The notes under the pieces: model-generated
The model's input: the letters and a program-made list of their open reading frames with translations, nothing else
Databases searched by the model: none
What the model was told of the DNA's origin: nothing
Made by a program: the position numbers and the translations under genes
Origin: CALROG01 sp943369755
GTDB taxonomy: Bacteria; Pseudomonadota; Gammaproteobacteria; Burkholderiales; Burkholderiaceae_C
Direction of reading: 5' to 3'
DNA length: 61,951 nt
Assembly (NCBI GenBank): GCA_943369755.1
Contig: CALROG020000022.1
Coordinates: forward strand, 1-61,951
Part shown: positions 39,233 through 47,880 of the stretch, in pieces
Layout of the letters: each line of letters opens with the position of its first letter
Numbering within the stretch: the first letter of the stretch is position 1

Positions 39233-39262
39233 GGTAAGGCGCGCGACCAGGCGCGCCTTACC
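39233..39262 (+). terminator. Strong hairpin after metK
   Basis: GGTAAGGCGCGC and GCGCGCCTTACC form a perfect 12-bp stem with a 6-nt loop, 3 bp after the metK stop. No U-tract follows, so it may act with Rho or protect the 3' end rather than being an intrinsic terminator. Confidence 0.55.
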
Positions 39263-39369
39263 TCACAGCGCGTCGATTGGGACCGGCGCGCCGCCAACAT
39301 GCCGTGCATCCCGGCCGACGCTAAAGTTTCACCGGTTCTTGACGCAGCGTAGATGCTGCGCCAGGAGGC

Positions 39370-39732
39370 CTATTCCTTGATGGCGGTGACAGTATTGGTC
39401 GAACGGTTGTATCTGAGAGTGAGCTTGTTGATCTCGCACAAATCGAGGTCTTCCCAAATCACTTCGTCATCCTTGTCAAACACCACCTTGATGTCTTGTA
39501 CGCAGTTGGCCTTGTCGCTGAATCTGAAGAGGCGCGACCGGTTGTTGGGCAGGTTGCCTTCACCCAGCCGGTCCCTGCCCCAGGCTTCTTTGTTGGCGGG
39601 TGAAATGTAGACCTCATTGATGGTGTAGCCGGTGCCGTTGACCAGCGTGAAGTCGGCGTCACCGGCCACAGCGCTTGCCACAGAGAGGGGCCCGATGGCA
39701 ATGAAAAGCAGTGATAGCAGAAGTTTGCGCAT
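39370..39732 (-). CDS. Small exported protein of unknown function
   Basis: A 120-residue protein with a signal peptide (MRKLLLSLLFIAIGPLSVAS, cleavage probably after AVA near residue 23) and a mature part of about 97 residues containing FTLVNGTGYTINEVYISPA, a short beta-rich pattern, and two cysteines (KANCVQD and DLCEIN) that could form a disulfide. The NGTG-x-I-x-E-V-Y-ISP phrase recurs in small exported proteins of Proteobacteria, but no function is known to me. GAAAGGAA precedes the start. Confidence 0.75.
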   Translation of the reverse strand: MRKLLLSLLFIAIGPLSVASAVAGDADFTLVNGTGYTINEVYISPANKEAWGRDRLGEGNLPNNRSRLFRFSDKANCVQDIKVVFDKDDEVIWEDLDLCEINKLTLRYNRSTNTVTAIKE

Positions 39733-39792
39733 TTCCCGTTCCTTTCAGTTGTGGGCACCATTATCCTGCGATGCTGTTGAAACAGTGCACAT

Positions 39793-40702
39793 TTAAGATA
39801 CTCGCAAGCGCCGTGGACCAACGCCTGCGTCCCATTGAAGGAGGCTGCGGTCCGCGTGCAGCGCGATCGTCGCCGTGTCGCCTGCAGCCACCGCCTTGAC
39901 CCCTTCGAACAGCCTGCGCGGTTCCTTGCCGAAACCTTCACGCCAGGCCCACAGGGAGTCGTCCGTGCGGATTGCCACCGAGCGCCGCGAGCCAGTGGCG
40001 ATGGCACGCGCACCGTCGAACACCGGTCCCCATCGATCAGCTTTATCGCCCGGACCGCGCGCACCCAGCGGACCGAAGAGGTTTCCGCCGGTGCCCATGA
40101 CCCTGCCACCCGCGTTCAGATAGAGCGCGTGCCCAGTGTGCGCTTTCACCGCAACGGCGTCGGCTGCGGTGCTGACAAAATCGACCGTGGCGTTGTGCCG
40201 ACCGTCGCCGTACTAGCTGCGGTGCGCCAGACCTTTGACCCACAGCGTGCCGTCGCGGCGGACGTAGTAGTCGACACCGTCGCCGATACGCGCGTCAACC
40301 ACGTCGTTGGCAATACGTTGTGGCACCTTCAGCCTGCCGCCGCCGTGCCACAGCACCTGCGCTGCGTCGATGGCGAACCAGCCGGACTGACCGCTGGCAA
40401 ACGCGCCAACGCCCGGCATCAAAAGGCTGATTGACTCGCGCACCGCGTCCCAGCTCAAGAGCTGGTCGTCGTTTTGCAAGGTAAAAAAAGGCCTCTTCGC
40501 TCACGCCAACTTGCTTGACACCGGTGGCCAGGCGCACGGGCTGCCCGCGGCCCGTCCAGCCGTAGGCCACGCCGTCCAGCAGACCCATGTGGCGGTCGTA
40601 GTTCGACGCCAATTGCGGGCCAGAGCTGTCGGCAATGGCGGGAGCGCAGGGTGCGACGAGCTGGGTTGCGCCGATCAGGGTGAAAAATTTTCGGCGTTGC
40701 AT
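39793..40702 (-). pseudogene. RCC1-like repeat protein, broken by a frameshift and an amber codon
   Basis: Three open segments together give one protein: a signal peptide-like start (MQRRKFFTLIGATQLVAP), then RCC1-type repeats with phrases such as DGTLWVKGLAHR, TDDSLWAWREGFG and VKAVAAGDTATIALHADRSLLQW. Segment one leaves frame at a run of seven A (40483-40489 on the plus strand; seven T in the coding strand); removing one base restores EEAFFTLQNDDQLLSWD. A second lesion, TAG at 40215-40213, stands where the repeat would have Gln (HRSQYGDG), a single C-to-T change. Function of the intact form is unknown. Two lesions argue for a true pseudogene rather than one sequencing error. Confidence 0.8.
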
Positions 40703-40788
40703 CGGGTTTCCGTAGATTCAGGGGCAGGCTGCCCTTGACGAACTTTCATGTACTGAACAAACTCAATCGCCCATCCTCAACCCGGCCG

Positions 40789-42633
40789 TCACTCCACCGT
40801 CACGCTCTTGGCCAGGTTGCGCGGCTTGTCCACATCGGTGCCACGTGCCAGGGCCGTGTGGTACGCCAGCAGTTGCAGCGGCACCACGTGCAGCAGGGGC
40901 GACAGCTCGCCGTAGTGTTCGGGCATGCGGATCACGTGCACACCTTCGTTGCTTTCAATTTTGGTGTCGGCATCGGCCAGCACATACAGCACACCACCAC
41001 GGGCGCGCACCTCCTGCATGTTGCTCTTGAGCTTTTCCAGCAAGGCGTCATTGGGTGCCACGGTGACGACCGGCATCTCGCTGGTAACCAGCGCCAGCGG
41101 GCCGTGTTTGAGCTCCCCGGCGGCATAGGCCTCCGCGTGAATGTAGGTGATCTCTTTGAGTTTGAGCGCGCCTTCAAGGGCAATCGGGTAGTGCAGGCCG
41201 CGGCCAAGGAACAGCGCGTTCTCTTTGTCGGCAAAGTCTTCGGCCCAGCTCATCACCTGCGGCTCCAGTGCCAGCACCGCCTGCAGCGCGGCGGGCAGGT
41301 GGCGCATGGCCTTCAGGTGCCGGGCTTCCTCTTCATCGCTCAAGCAGCCCTTGACTTGGGCCAGCGCCAGCGTCAGCAAGAACAGCCCCGCCAGTTGGGT
41401 GGTGAAAGCCTTGGTGGAGGCCACGCCAATCTCGACCCCCGCACGGGTGATGTAGGCCAAAGAACATTCACGCACCATGGCAGAAGTGGCCACGTTGCAT
41501 ATGGTCAGCGTGTGCTTCATGCCCAGACCCTGCGCGTGGCGCAGCGCCGCCAGGGTGTCGGCAGTTTCGCCCGACTGGGTGATGGTGACCACCAGCGTCT
41601 TTGGGTTGGGCACCGATTCGCGGTAGCGGTATTCGCTGGCAATCTCCACCTGGGTGGGCACTTTGGCAATGCTTTCCAGCCAATATTTGGCGGTGCAACC
41701 GCTGTAGTAACTGGTGCCGCAGGCCAGGATCAGCACCGAGTCGATCTCCTTGAACACCTTGTACGCACCGTCGCCAAACAGCTCGGGCGTAATGCCCACC
41801 ACGCCTTCCAGCGTGTCGGCGGTGGCGCGTGGCTGCTCAAAAATTTCTTTCTGCATGTAGTGCCGATACGGCCCCAGCTCGGCCGCGCCGCTGTGGGCCT
41901 GCACCGTCTTGACGGCGCGCGCAACCGGCTTGTGGGCCTTGTCCACAATCCAGTATTTGCCAAGCTGGATGTCCACCACATCGCCCTCTTCAAGGTAGAC
42001 GATCTGGTCCGTCACGCCGGCCAGGGCCATGGCGTCGCTGGCGAGGAAGTTTTCGTTCTGACCAACGCCCAGAATCAGCGGCGAGCCCGCGCGCGCACCG
42101 ATCACGCGGTGCGGCTCGTCTTTGCAGAACACCGCAATGGCATAGGCACCGTGCAGGTGGCCCACGGCGGCCTTGACGGCTTCAAACAAATCGCCGTCAT
42201 ACAGGCTGTCCACCAGGTGGGCAATGACTTCGGTGTCGGTCTGGCTGGTAAACACATAGCCCTTGGCCTGCAATGCGGCGCGCAGCTCGTCGTGGTTTTC
42301 AATAATGCCGTTGTGCACCAGCGAAACGCGGCCCGGCCGGCTGGCCGAATCTGGCCCCGGCCCGTGGCTGAAGTGTGGGTGAGCGTTGTGCACCGCCGGC
42401 GCGCCATGGGTAGCCCAGCGGGTGTGCGCAATGCCGGTGCCGCCCTCGATCTTTTCCGCCGTGACCTGCTCCATCAGCTCGGCCACGCGGGCGGTGCTGC
42501 GGGCGCGCTGCAGGCCGTTGCGGTACACCGCCACGCCGCAAGAGTCATAGCCGCGGTACTCCAGCCGTTGCAGGCCCTGGACGAGGATAGGAACGATGTT
42601 GCGCGTGGAAACCGCGCCGACGATGCCGCACAT
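40789..42633 (-). CDS. glmS: Glutamine-fructose-6-phosphate aminotransferase (isomerizing)
   Basis: A 614-residue enzyme that makes glucosamine-6-phosphate for cell-wall and LPS precursors. Cys2 (MCGIVGAVS) is the N-terminal nucleophile of the glutaminase domain; LEYRGYDSCGVAV and HTRWATHGAP follow. The C-terminal half has two SIS domains (ACGTSYYSG, TQSGETADT, KSVTVE end). A strong AGGAGG site precedes the ATG. GlmU is nearby (43343), completing the UDP-GlcNAc route. No glmS ribozyme is seen, as expected in this phylum. Confidence 0.97.
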   Translation of the reverse strand: MCGIVGAVSTRNIVPILVQGLQRLEYRGYDSCGVAVYRNGLQRARSTARVAELMEQVTAEKIEGGTGIAHTRWATHGAPAVHNAHPHFSHGPGPDSASRPGRVSLVHNGIIENHDELRAALQAKGYVFTSQTDTEVIAHLVDSLYDGDLFEAVKAAVGHLHGAYAIAVFCKDEPHRVIGARAGSPLILGVGQNENFLASDAMALAGVTDQIVYLEEGDVVDIQLGKYWIVDKAHKPVARAVKTVQAHSGAAELGPYRHYMQKEIFEQPRATADTLEGVVGITPELFGDGAYKVFKEIDSVLILACGTSYYSGCTAKYWLESIAKVPTQVEIASEYRYRESVPNPKTLVVTITQSGETADTLAALRHAQGLGMKHTLTICNVATSAMVRECSLAYITRAGVEIGVASTKAFTTQLAGLFLLTLALAQVKGCLSDEEEARHLKAMRHLPAALQAVLALEPQVMSWAEDFADKENALFLGRGLHYPIALEGALKLKEITYIHAEAYAAGELKHGPLALVTSEMPVVTVAPNDALLEKLKSNMQEVRARGGVLYVLADADTKIESNEGVHVIRMPEHYGELSPLLHVVPLQLLAYHTALARGTDVDKPRNLAKSVTVE

Positions 42634-42680
42634 GGGGTGCCTCCTTGAATTGGGATCAGGCGCACTGTAGGCCTGATGCT

Positions 42681-42761
42681 GAAAAATTTCAGGCTCATTT
42701 TGTGAACTTTATGAAATTAAATTTCTTATATAGTTTGCATTGAACTAATATTCCGTAAAAT
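42681..42761. promoter_or_regulatory. AT-rich divergent promoter region of glmS and the Lrp-type gene
   Basis: The 136-bp gap between glmS and the Lrp-like gene is strikingly AT-rich. It holds a perfect 13-bp palindrome GAAATTAAATTTC (42713-42725), a near copy GAAAAATTTC (42681-42690), and TTTGCA/TAAAAT spaced 16 bp (42734-42739 and 42756-42761) facing the Lrp gene. The repeated GAAA/TTTC arms are candidate sites for the regulator itself. Confidence 0.45.
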
Positions 42762-42769
42762 TATTTTTT

Positions 42770-43261
42770 ATGGAACAAATTGAACTCGATGTTACGGATG
42801 TTCGCCTGCTAGACGAGCTACAGCGTGACGCCAGCCTGAGCAACCAGGCACTCGCCGAGCGGGTGCATGTGTCGCCGCCCACCTGCCTGCGCCGCATCAA
42901 GCGGCTGAAAGACGCCGGGCTGATCGAGCGGCAGGTGGCCATCCTCAGCGACGACCGGCTCGCACCCCTGCTCGGCCACGGCCTGACAGCGATTGTTGAA
43001 ATCACGCTAGACCACCAGGGCGCCGAACTGCAAGCCGCATTTGAAGCCCGGGTGGCGGCAGATACTGCCGTGCAGCAGTGTTACCGCGTGTCGCCGGGGC
43101 CAGACTTCGTGCTGATCGTCTTTGCGGCCGACATGCCGGGCTATCTGGCCCTGGCGCAACGCCTGTTTACAGCCGACGCCAATGTGCGCAACGTCAAGGC
43201 ATTCTTCAGCGTCAAGCGCAGCAAGTTTGAGCCGTACCGACCGCTGCAACGCAGCGTTTAG
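42770..43261 (+). CDS. Lrp/AsnC family transcriptional regulator
   Basis: A 163-residue regulator: N-terminal winged HTH (LLDELQRDASLSNQALAERVHVSPPTCLRRIKRL, split here by residues 13-46 as usual) and a C-terminal RAM/AsnC effector domain (about 70-150) with YRVSPGPDFVLIV. The family senses amino acids. The ATG is 8 bp after a -10-like TAAAAT and has no Shine-Dalgarno, so it may be translated leaderless. The effector is not predictable. Divergent from glmS. Confidence 0.9.
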   Translation: MEQIELDVTDVRLLDELQRDASLSNQALAERVHVSPPTCLRRIKRLKDAGLIERQVAILSDDRLAPLLGHGLTAIVEITLDHQGAELQAAFEARVAADTAVQQCYRVSPGPDFVLIVFAADMPGYLALAQRLFTADANVRNVKAFFSVKRSKFEPYRPLQRSV

Positions 43262-43274
43262 GCCTCGTTCAGCA

Positions 43275-43332
43275 GCCGAATTGGTCTGCAGCCCTCGCCA
43301 GTAATGCGTGGCTCGCTATCAAAATCGTAGCG
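43275..43332 (+). repeat. Dispersed palindromic repeat, copy D (Lrp-glmU gap)
   Basis: Reads AGCCGAATTGGTCTGCAG, CCCTCGCC and then GTGGCTCGCTATCAAAATCGTAGC. Same layout and direction as copy C. It fills the gap between the convergent Lrp-like and glmU stops. Confidence 0.7.
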
Positions 43333-43342
43333 ACCAAGAGAA

Positions 43343-44743
43343 CTACTTCGCCACCTTCGCCGGCCGCGCCCAATTCGCAATACTCACCTGCTTGCCGCGC
43401 GCCACGCTCAATGCGCCGGGCGGCGTGTTTTTGGTGATGATGGAGCCGCCGCCTACGGTGCCGCCTGCGCCCAGTGTTACCGGGGCCACCAGCACACAGT
43501 TGCTGCCCACGTGTACATCGGCCTCGATCACGGTGCGGTGCTTGTTGGCGCCGTCGTAGTTGGCGGTGATGCTGCCGGCGCCGTAGTTCACGCGTTCGCC
43601 CACCGTGGCGTCGCCCAGGTAGGCCAGGTGGTTGGCTTTGGCGCCTTTGGCCAGGGTGGAGTTTTTCACCTCGACAAAATTGCCGATGTGTACCTCAGGC
43701 CCCAGCTTCGCGCCGGGGCGCAGCCGGGCAAACGGGCCGACCAGCGCGCCCTCGCCCACCTCCACGCCGGCCTTTTCGCCGTCGATGTGTGTAAACGGGT
43801 GAATCACTGCGCCGGCGGCAATGTGCGCATTGGCAATCACGCAGTGGGCACCAATGCGCACGCCCTCGCCCAACGTTACGCTGCCTTCAAAGATGCAGTT
43901 CACGTCAATCTCCACGTCTTGCGCGCACTGCAACTGGCCGCGCACGTCAAGGCGCGCCGGGTCGGCCAGGCGCACGCCCTGGTCCATCAGCCCGCGTGCC
44001 TGGCGCAGCTGAAAGGCGCGCTCCAGCTCGGCCAGTTGCACCGGGCTGTTCACGCCGTCCACCTGCACTTTGTCTGGCGTTTTGCTGGCCACCACCTCGG
44101 CACCGTCGGCCACGGCAAAGCTCACGATGTCGGTCAGGTAGTACTCGCCCTGGCTGTTGTCATTGGTCAGGCGCGCCAGCCACTGCTTGAGCTGCGCGGT
44201 GGGCAGCGCCATGACGCCGGTGTACACCTCTCGTATCTGGCGCTGCTGGGCGTCGGCGTCTTTGTGCTCCACGATGGCCTGCACCGCGTCGCCATTGCGC
44301 ACAATGCGCCCATAGCCCGACGGGTCTGGCATGTCCACCGTCAGCAACGCCAGGCGCTTGCCCGCGCAGTCGGTGATCAGCCCGCGCAGGGTGGCGGCTT
44401 CGATCAGCGGCACGTCGCCGTTCAAGATGAGCGTGATACCGTCTTGCGGCAGCACCGGCACCGCCTGCTGCACCGCGTGGCCGGTGCCCAGTTGCGGCTC
44501 CTGGCGCACAAAGGTGGGTGGCGCGGTGCCCGTGCCCGCGGCTGAGCGCGCTAGCGCAGCCTCTACTTCAGCCGCCCCGTGGCCGGTAATCACCACCACA
44601 TGGCGAGCTTTCAACCCAGCAGCGGTGTCAATTACATGCTGCACCAGTGCACGCCCGGCCAAACGGTGCAACACTTTGGGCAGCTTGCTCTTCATGCGGG
44701 TGCCTTTGCCCGCGGCCATGATCACCACATCCACTGCTGTCAT
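43343..44743 (-). CDS. glmU: Bifunctional GlcN-1-P acetyltransferase / GlcNAc-1-P uridyltransferase
   Basis: A 466-residue two-domain enzyme for UDP-GlcNAc. N-terminal nucleotidyltransferase: MAAGKGTRMKSKLPKVLH (residues 9-26) and GDVPLIEAATL. C-terminal left-handed beta-helix with hexapeptide repeats, HIGNFVEVKNSTLAKGAKANHLAYLG and GAGSITANYDGANKHRT, holds the acetyltransferase site. Divergent from the DUF6279 gene; 18 bp separate their start codons. Confidence 0.97.
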   Translation of the reverse strand: MTAVDVVIMAAGKGTRMKSKLPKVLHRLAGRALVQHVIDTAAGLKARHVVVITGHGAAEVEAALARSAAGTGTAPPTFVRQEPQLGTGHAVQQAVPVLPQDGITLILNGDVPLIEAATLRGLITDCAGKRLALLTVDMPDPSGYGRIVRNGDAVQAIVEHKDADAQQRQIREVYTGVMALPTAQLKQWLARLTNDNSQGEYYLTDIVSFAVADGAEVVASKTPDKVQVDGVNSPVQLAELERAFQLRQARGLMDQGVRLADPARLDVRGQLQCAQDVEIDVNCIFEGSVTLGEGVRIGAHCVIANAHIAAGAVIHPFTHIDGEKAGVEVGEGALVGPFARLRPGAKLGPEVHIGNFVEVKNSTLAKGAKANHLAYLGDATVGERVNYGAGSITANYDGANKHRTVIEADVHVGSNCVLVAPVTLGAGGTVGGGSIITKNTPPGALSVARGKQVSIANWARPAKVAK

Positions 44744-44761
44744 ACGGATCCCTTGTCGCCT

Positions 44762-45625
44762 ATGTCCATCACTTCACGAATGCTGCGAATTATCGGTCTG
44801 CTGCTGCTGGCCGGGGTTCTGGCTGCTTGCAGCGCGGTCAAGCTGGGCTACAACAGTGCGCCCCAGGTGGTGTATTGGTGGCTGGACGGCTACCTGGACT
44901 TCACAGACCCGCAAGCCCCGCTGGTACGCGACGAGCTGGCCAAACTGCACCGCTGGCACCGCAGCGCCGAGCTGCCGCGCCTGGGCGCGCTGCTGCAACA
45001 GGCCGCCGAGTTGGCGCCGCGCGACATCACGGCCCCGCAGGCCTGTGCCGTGCTGGCCGAGCTGCGCAGCCGCATCAGCGCCGTGGCGCTGCAAGCCGAG
45101 CCCGCGCTGGCGGCCCTGGCCCCCAGCCTTACCGCGGCGCAGTTGCAACACCTGGCCCAGCGGTATGAGCGCAACGACGCCGACTTTCGCAAAAACTGGC
45201 TCGACGCCAGCCCCGCCGAGCGCCTGGAGCGGCGCTACAAGCAGTGGCTGGAGCGCGGAGAGTCGATCTACGGTGCGCTGGACGACACGCAAAAAGCGGT
45301 GTTGCGGGCCCAGGTGGCGCAGTCGGCCTACGAGCCGCAATTGCAGACCACCGAGCGCCAGCGCCGCCAGCGCGACGCGGTACAAACGCTGCGCCAGGCC
45401 AGTGCCCAGCCGCAGCAGGCCGCAGCACTGGTGCGCGGCTTGCTGCTGCGCACCCAGGACTCGCCCGACCCAGGCTGGCGCAGCCACCGCGACCAGTTGT
45501 TTCAAGACAGTTGCCGCACCTTTGCGCTGCTGCACGCCAGCACCACGCCCGCGCAGCGCGAGGCCGCCGCCCGCCGCCTGCGCGCCTACCAGCGCGACCT
45601 GCTGGAGCTGGCGGCCCAACCCTGA
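44762..45625 (+). CDS. DUF6279 family lipoprotein
   Basis: A 287-residue lipoprotein (lipobox LAAC, Cys23) of unknown function. The mature start SAVKLGYNSAPQVVYWWLDGYLDF is the family signature, followed by a mostly alpha-helical, Ala/Gln/Arg-rich body. It is probably in the outer or inner membrane facing the periplasm. Start chosen at ATG 44762, the first ATG before the signal peptide. The function is unknown to me. Confidence 0.85.
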   Translation: MSITSRMLRIIGLLLLAGVLAACSAVKLGYNSAPQVVYWWLDGYLDFTDPQAPLVRDELAKLHRWHRSAELPRLGALLQQAAELAPRDITAPQACAVLAELRSRISAVALQAEPALAALAPSLTAAQLQHLAQRYERNDADFRKNWLDASPAERLERRYKQWLERGESIYGALDDTQKAVLRAQVAQSAYEPQLQTTERQRRQRDAVQTLRQASAQPQQAAALVRGLLLRTQDSPDPGWRSHRDQLFQDSCRTFALLHASTTPAQREAAARRLRAYQRDLLELAAQP

Positions 45626-45660
45626 GCGCGTGGCCGCGCGCTACGCCACCCTACCAGCGG

Positions 45661-45720
45661 CTGCTATAACTTTCATAGTGGCTCCCACAACATACATGCG
45701 GGCTACAGCCTGATTTGGCA
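45661..45720 (+). repeat. Dispersed palindromic repeat, copy E
   Basis: Reads CTGCTATAACTTTCATAG, TGGCTCCCACAA and GCGGGCTACAGCCTG. Same direction as copy B. It fills the gap between the convergent DUF6279 and metallo-hydrolase genes. Confidence 0.65.
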
Positions 45721-45724
45721 TGAA

Positions 45725-46714
45725 TCAGGCCTGTAGCGCGGCCCACATCTCCTGGTCGCGCTCGGCGGTCCAGATGCGGGGGTTCTTGATGCCCTTGGCT
45801 TCGTCATAGGCCCGGCTCACGTCAAACGGCAGGCAGTGCTCATAAATGAACACATGGCCAAACACCGGGTCCATGCTCTTGCGGGTGTGGGCCATGGCGG
45901 CCTTCAGGTCCATGCCCTGGGCGGCGGCTTCCTTGCCGGCCTTGAACAGGGTGGTAACCCAGCGCTGGGTGTAGTCCAGCGCCTTGTTCACGTTGGCGTT
46001 GCCCTTCATGGCTTCGCCACGGCCGGGCACGATGTACTCGGCCTTCAGGGCGCGCAGCGCCTCCAGCGTGGCGGGCCATTCGGCCAGTTGCGCGTCGCCG
46101 GTGTACACACCCGCTTCGTACTCCACCAGGTCGCCGCTGAACAGCACTTTTTCTTCTTCCACCCAGGCCACGGTGTCGCCGCGGGTGTGGCCCGGGCCGG
46201 GGTGCCAGATCTGCACCACCACGCCGCCCAGGTTGATGCTGAGCTTGCCCGGCACTTCGCCCTTGACCGGGTTGCCACCGCTGAGCACCATGGTCGGCCA
46301 GGTCAGGCCGGGCACGCTGTCGGCACCGCGAAACAGGCGCGGGAAGCGCTCCATCTCACTCTTCATGTCTTGTGCGCCGCGCTCCTGGATCAGCTCCAGC
46401 GTGCCCTGGCTGGCAATGATTTCGGTGGCCCCCTCGGCGGCGTAGGCATAGGCACCCAGCACCCGCACCGCGTGGTAGTGCGTCAGCAGCACGTATTTGA
46501 TGGGCAGGCTGCTGACGCTGCGGATCTTGGCGATCAGGTCGCGCGCCATGGCCGGTGTGGCGGTGGCGTCACTCACCATGATGAAGCGCTCGCCAATGAT
46601 CACGCCGGAATTCGGGTCGCCCTCGGCGGTGTAGGCCCAGCAGTGTTTGCTGAGTTGCTCAAAGGTAATTTTTTTGTCGGCCAGGTCGGCCTGGGATGCA
46701 AACGCCTTGCTCAT
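45725..46714 (-). CDS. Metallo-beta-lactamase-fold protein with degenerate metal motif
   Basis: A 329-residue protein of the metallo-beta-lactamase fold. The usual HxHxDH motif is replaced by H79-Y-H81-A-V83-R84 (VLLTHYHAVRVLG), so the Asp and last His are absent. Later elements are kept: the third His in GPGHTRGDT, the bridging Asp in VLFSGDLVEYEAG, and GRGEAM near the end. One metal at the first site, or a changed function, is possible. GGAG precedes the ATG. Substrate unknown. The gntK gene lies 43 bp upstream in the same direction. Confidence 0.85.
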   Translation of the reverse strand: MSKAFASQADLADKKITFEQLSKHCWAYTAEGDPNSGVIIGERFIMVSDATATPAMARDLIAKIRSVSSLPIKYVLLTHYHAVRVLGAYAYAAEGATEIIASQGTLELIQERGAQDMKSEMERFPRLFRGADSVPGLTWPTMVLSGGNPVKGEVPGKLSINLGGVVVQIWHPGPGHTRGDTVAWVEEEKVLFSGDLVEYEAGVYTGDAQLAEWPATLEALRALKAEYIVPGRGEAMKGNANVNKALDYTQRWVTTLFKAGKEAAAQGMDLKAAMAHTRKSMDPVFGHVFIYEHCLPFDVSRAYDEAKGIKNPRIWTAERDQEMWAALQA

Positions 46715-46757
46715 CGGGGTGTCTCCAGTAAAGTGGTTGGATTTTACCTAAACGTAA

Positions 46758-47261
46758 TCAATTACGAATAGTTAAATTCAACCAGCCCGTGGCCTGCAAC
46801 GCCAGCGCGTCCAGCGTGGCCGTTGCGTCCAGGGTCAGCACAGCGGGCTCCCCGGCCGGGTTCTGCAAAGCCTCGAACTGGCTGGCCACCAGGCTGGGCG
46901 GGTAAAAGTGGCCGGGGCGCAGGCCCACCCGGCGCAATGACTCGGCCTCGGTAATTGCCAGATGCACAAAGCACAGCCCCGGCAGCGCGGCGCGCAGGGT
47001 GTCGCGGTAAGCCCGCTTCAGGGCCGAACAAGTCAGCACCGCGCCCGCAGGCTGCGCCGCCAGTTGCTGGCCCAGGGTGTGCAGCCAGTCGGCGCGGTCT
47101 TCGTCGGTCAACGCAATGCCTTGCTGCATTTTGTGAATGTTGCGCTTGGGGTGAAAGTCGTCACCTTCTATGAGCGGCAGGCCCAGCGCCTGCGCCAGGC
47201 GCTGGCCCACGGCCGACTTGCCGCAGCCAGCGACCCCCATGACGACCAGGTGCAAGCTCAT
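46758..47261 (-). CDS. Gluconokinase
   Basis: A 167-residue P-loop kinase with Walker A GVAGCGKSAVG (about residues 8-18), the substrate region EGDDFHPKRNIHKMQQGIALTDEDR and CSALKRAYRD. It phosphorylates gluconate to 6-phosphogluconate, feeding the Entner-Doudoroff or pentose phosphate routes. It overlaps the tetR-type gene stop by 4 bp, so the regulator and kinase form one unit. Confidence 0.92.
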   Translation of the reverse strand: MSLHLVVMGVAGCGKSAVGQRLAQALGLPLIEGDDFHPKRNIHKMQQGIALTDEDRADWLHTLGQQLAAQPAGAVLTCSALKRAYRDTLRAALPGLCFVHLAITEAESLRRVGLRPGHFYPPSLVASQFEALQNPAGEPAVLTLDATATLDALALQATGWLNLTIRN

Positions 47262-47857
47262 GAGGCCAGACCGCGTTCCAGCATGCCGACCACCTCATCG
47301 GCAAAGGCGGCATAGCTCATGGCACCGCCGGGGCGCAGCCAGGTAAATGTCCAGTTGATCATGCCGAACAGCATCATGGTCACGGCGGTCTGATTGACCG
47401 CGTTCAGGCGCTGCGGATAGGCGCGGCGCAAGAAGCGGGTGACGGCTGAAACCACATCGCGCTGGCGGTTCAAGATCAGCTCACGCTGCTCGTCACCCAG
47501 AAACTGGGTGTCGTGCAGCAGCGCGGCGTGGCGCGTGGCCGAGGTTTCGTACTCTTGCAAAAAGCTGCGAATGAGTTCGTGCAGCGCGGCCCGGTCATCC
47601 AGATTGCGGCGCTGGGCGGTGGCCTCGGCCTGGCCAATGATGGCCAGCAGGCGCTGGGTGTAGCGGTCCAGCAGGTCAAACAATATGGCTTCCTTGCTCC
47701 CGTAATAGTGGTAGAGCCGGGCCTTGCTGGTGCTGCCTGCGCTGGCAATGTCGTTCATGCTCGCTGCCGGGTAGCTGCGCTGGGCGAAGCATTGGGCCGC
47801 GATGTCCAGGATTTCGTCGCGTTTGAGGTCGTGCTGCTGGGACTTGGGTCGGGCCAT
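47258..47857 (-). CDS. TetR/AcrR family transcriptional regulator
   Basis: A 199-residue regulator: N-terminal HTH (LDIAAQCFAQRSYPAASMNDIASAG followed by STSKARLYHYYGSKEAIL) and an all-helical C-terminal ligand domain. Start set at ATG 47857 (MARPKSQQHD); the open frame extends upstream without support. It is 23 bp from the divergent TfoX-like start. In other Burkholderiales such regulators often sit beside phenylacetate or fatty-acid genes; here the only linked target is gluconokinase. Confidence 0.88.
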   Translation of the reverse strand: MARPKSQQHDLKRDEILDIAAQCFAQRSYPAASMNDIASAGSTSKARLYHYYGSKEAILFDLLDRYTQRLLAIIGQAEATAQRRNLDDRAALHELIRSFLQEYETSATRHAALLHDTQFLGDEQRELILNRQRDVVSAVTRFLRRAYPQRLNAVNQTAVTMMLFGMINWTFTWLRPGGAMSYAAFADEVVGMLERGLAS

Positions 47858-47880
47858 GGGCGAATTATCATGCGCCCACA

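Noticed and set aside
39370..40702. A genomic island starting after metK
   Set aside because: The exported protein and the RCC1-like pseudogene lack integrase, tRNA or other mobility marks; simple gene decay explains the region.
40735..42648. A 637-codon open frame on the plus strand opposite glmS
   Set aside because: It is the antisense shadow of glmS, with His/Gln/Arg-rich sequence and no domain; glmS itself is unmistakable.
42634..42769. glmS ribozyme
   Set aside because: The region is AT-rich and only 136 bp, without the ribozyme core; such ribozymes belong to Gram-positive bacteria.
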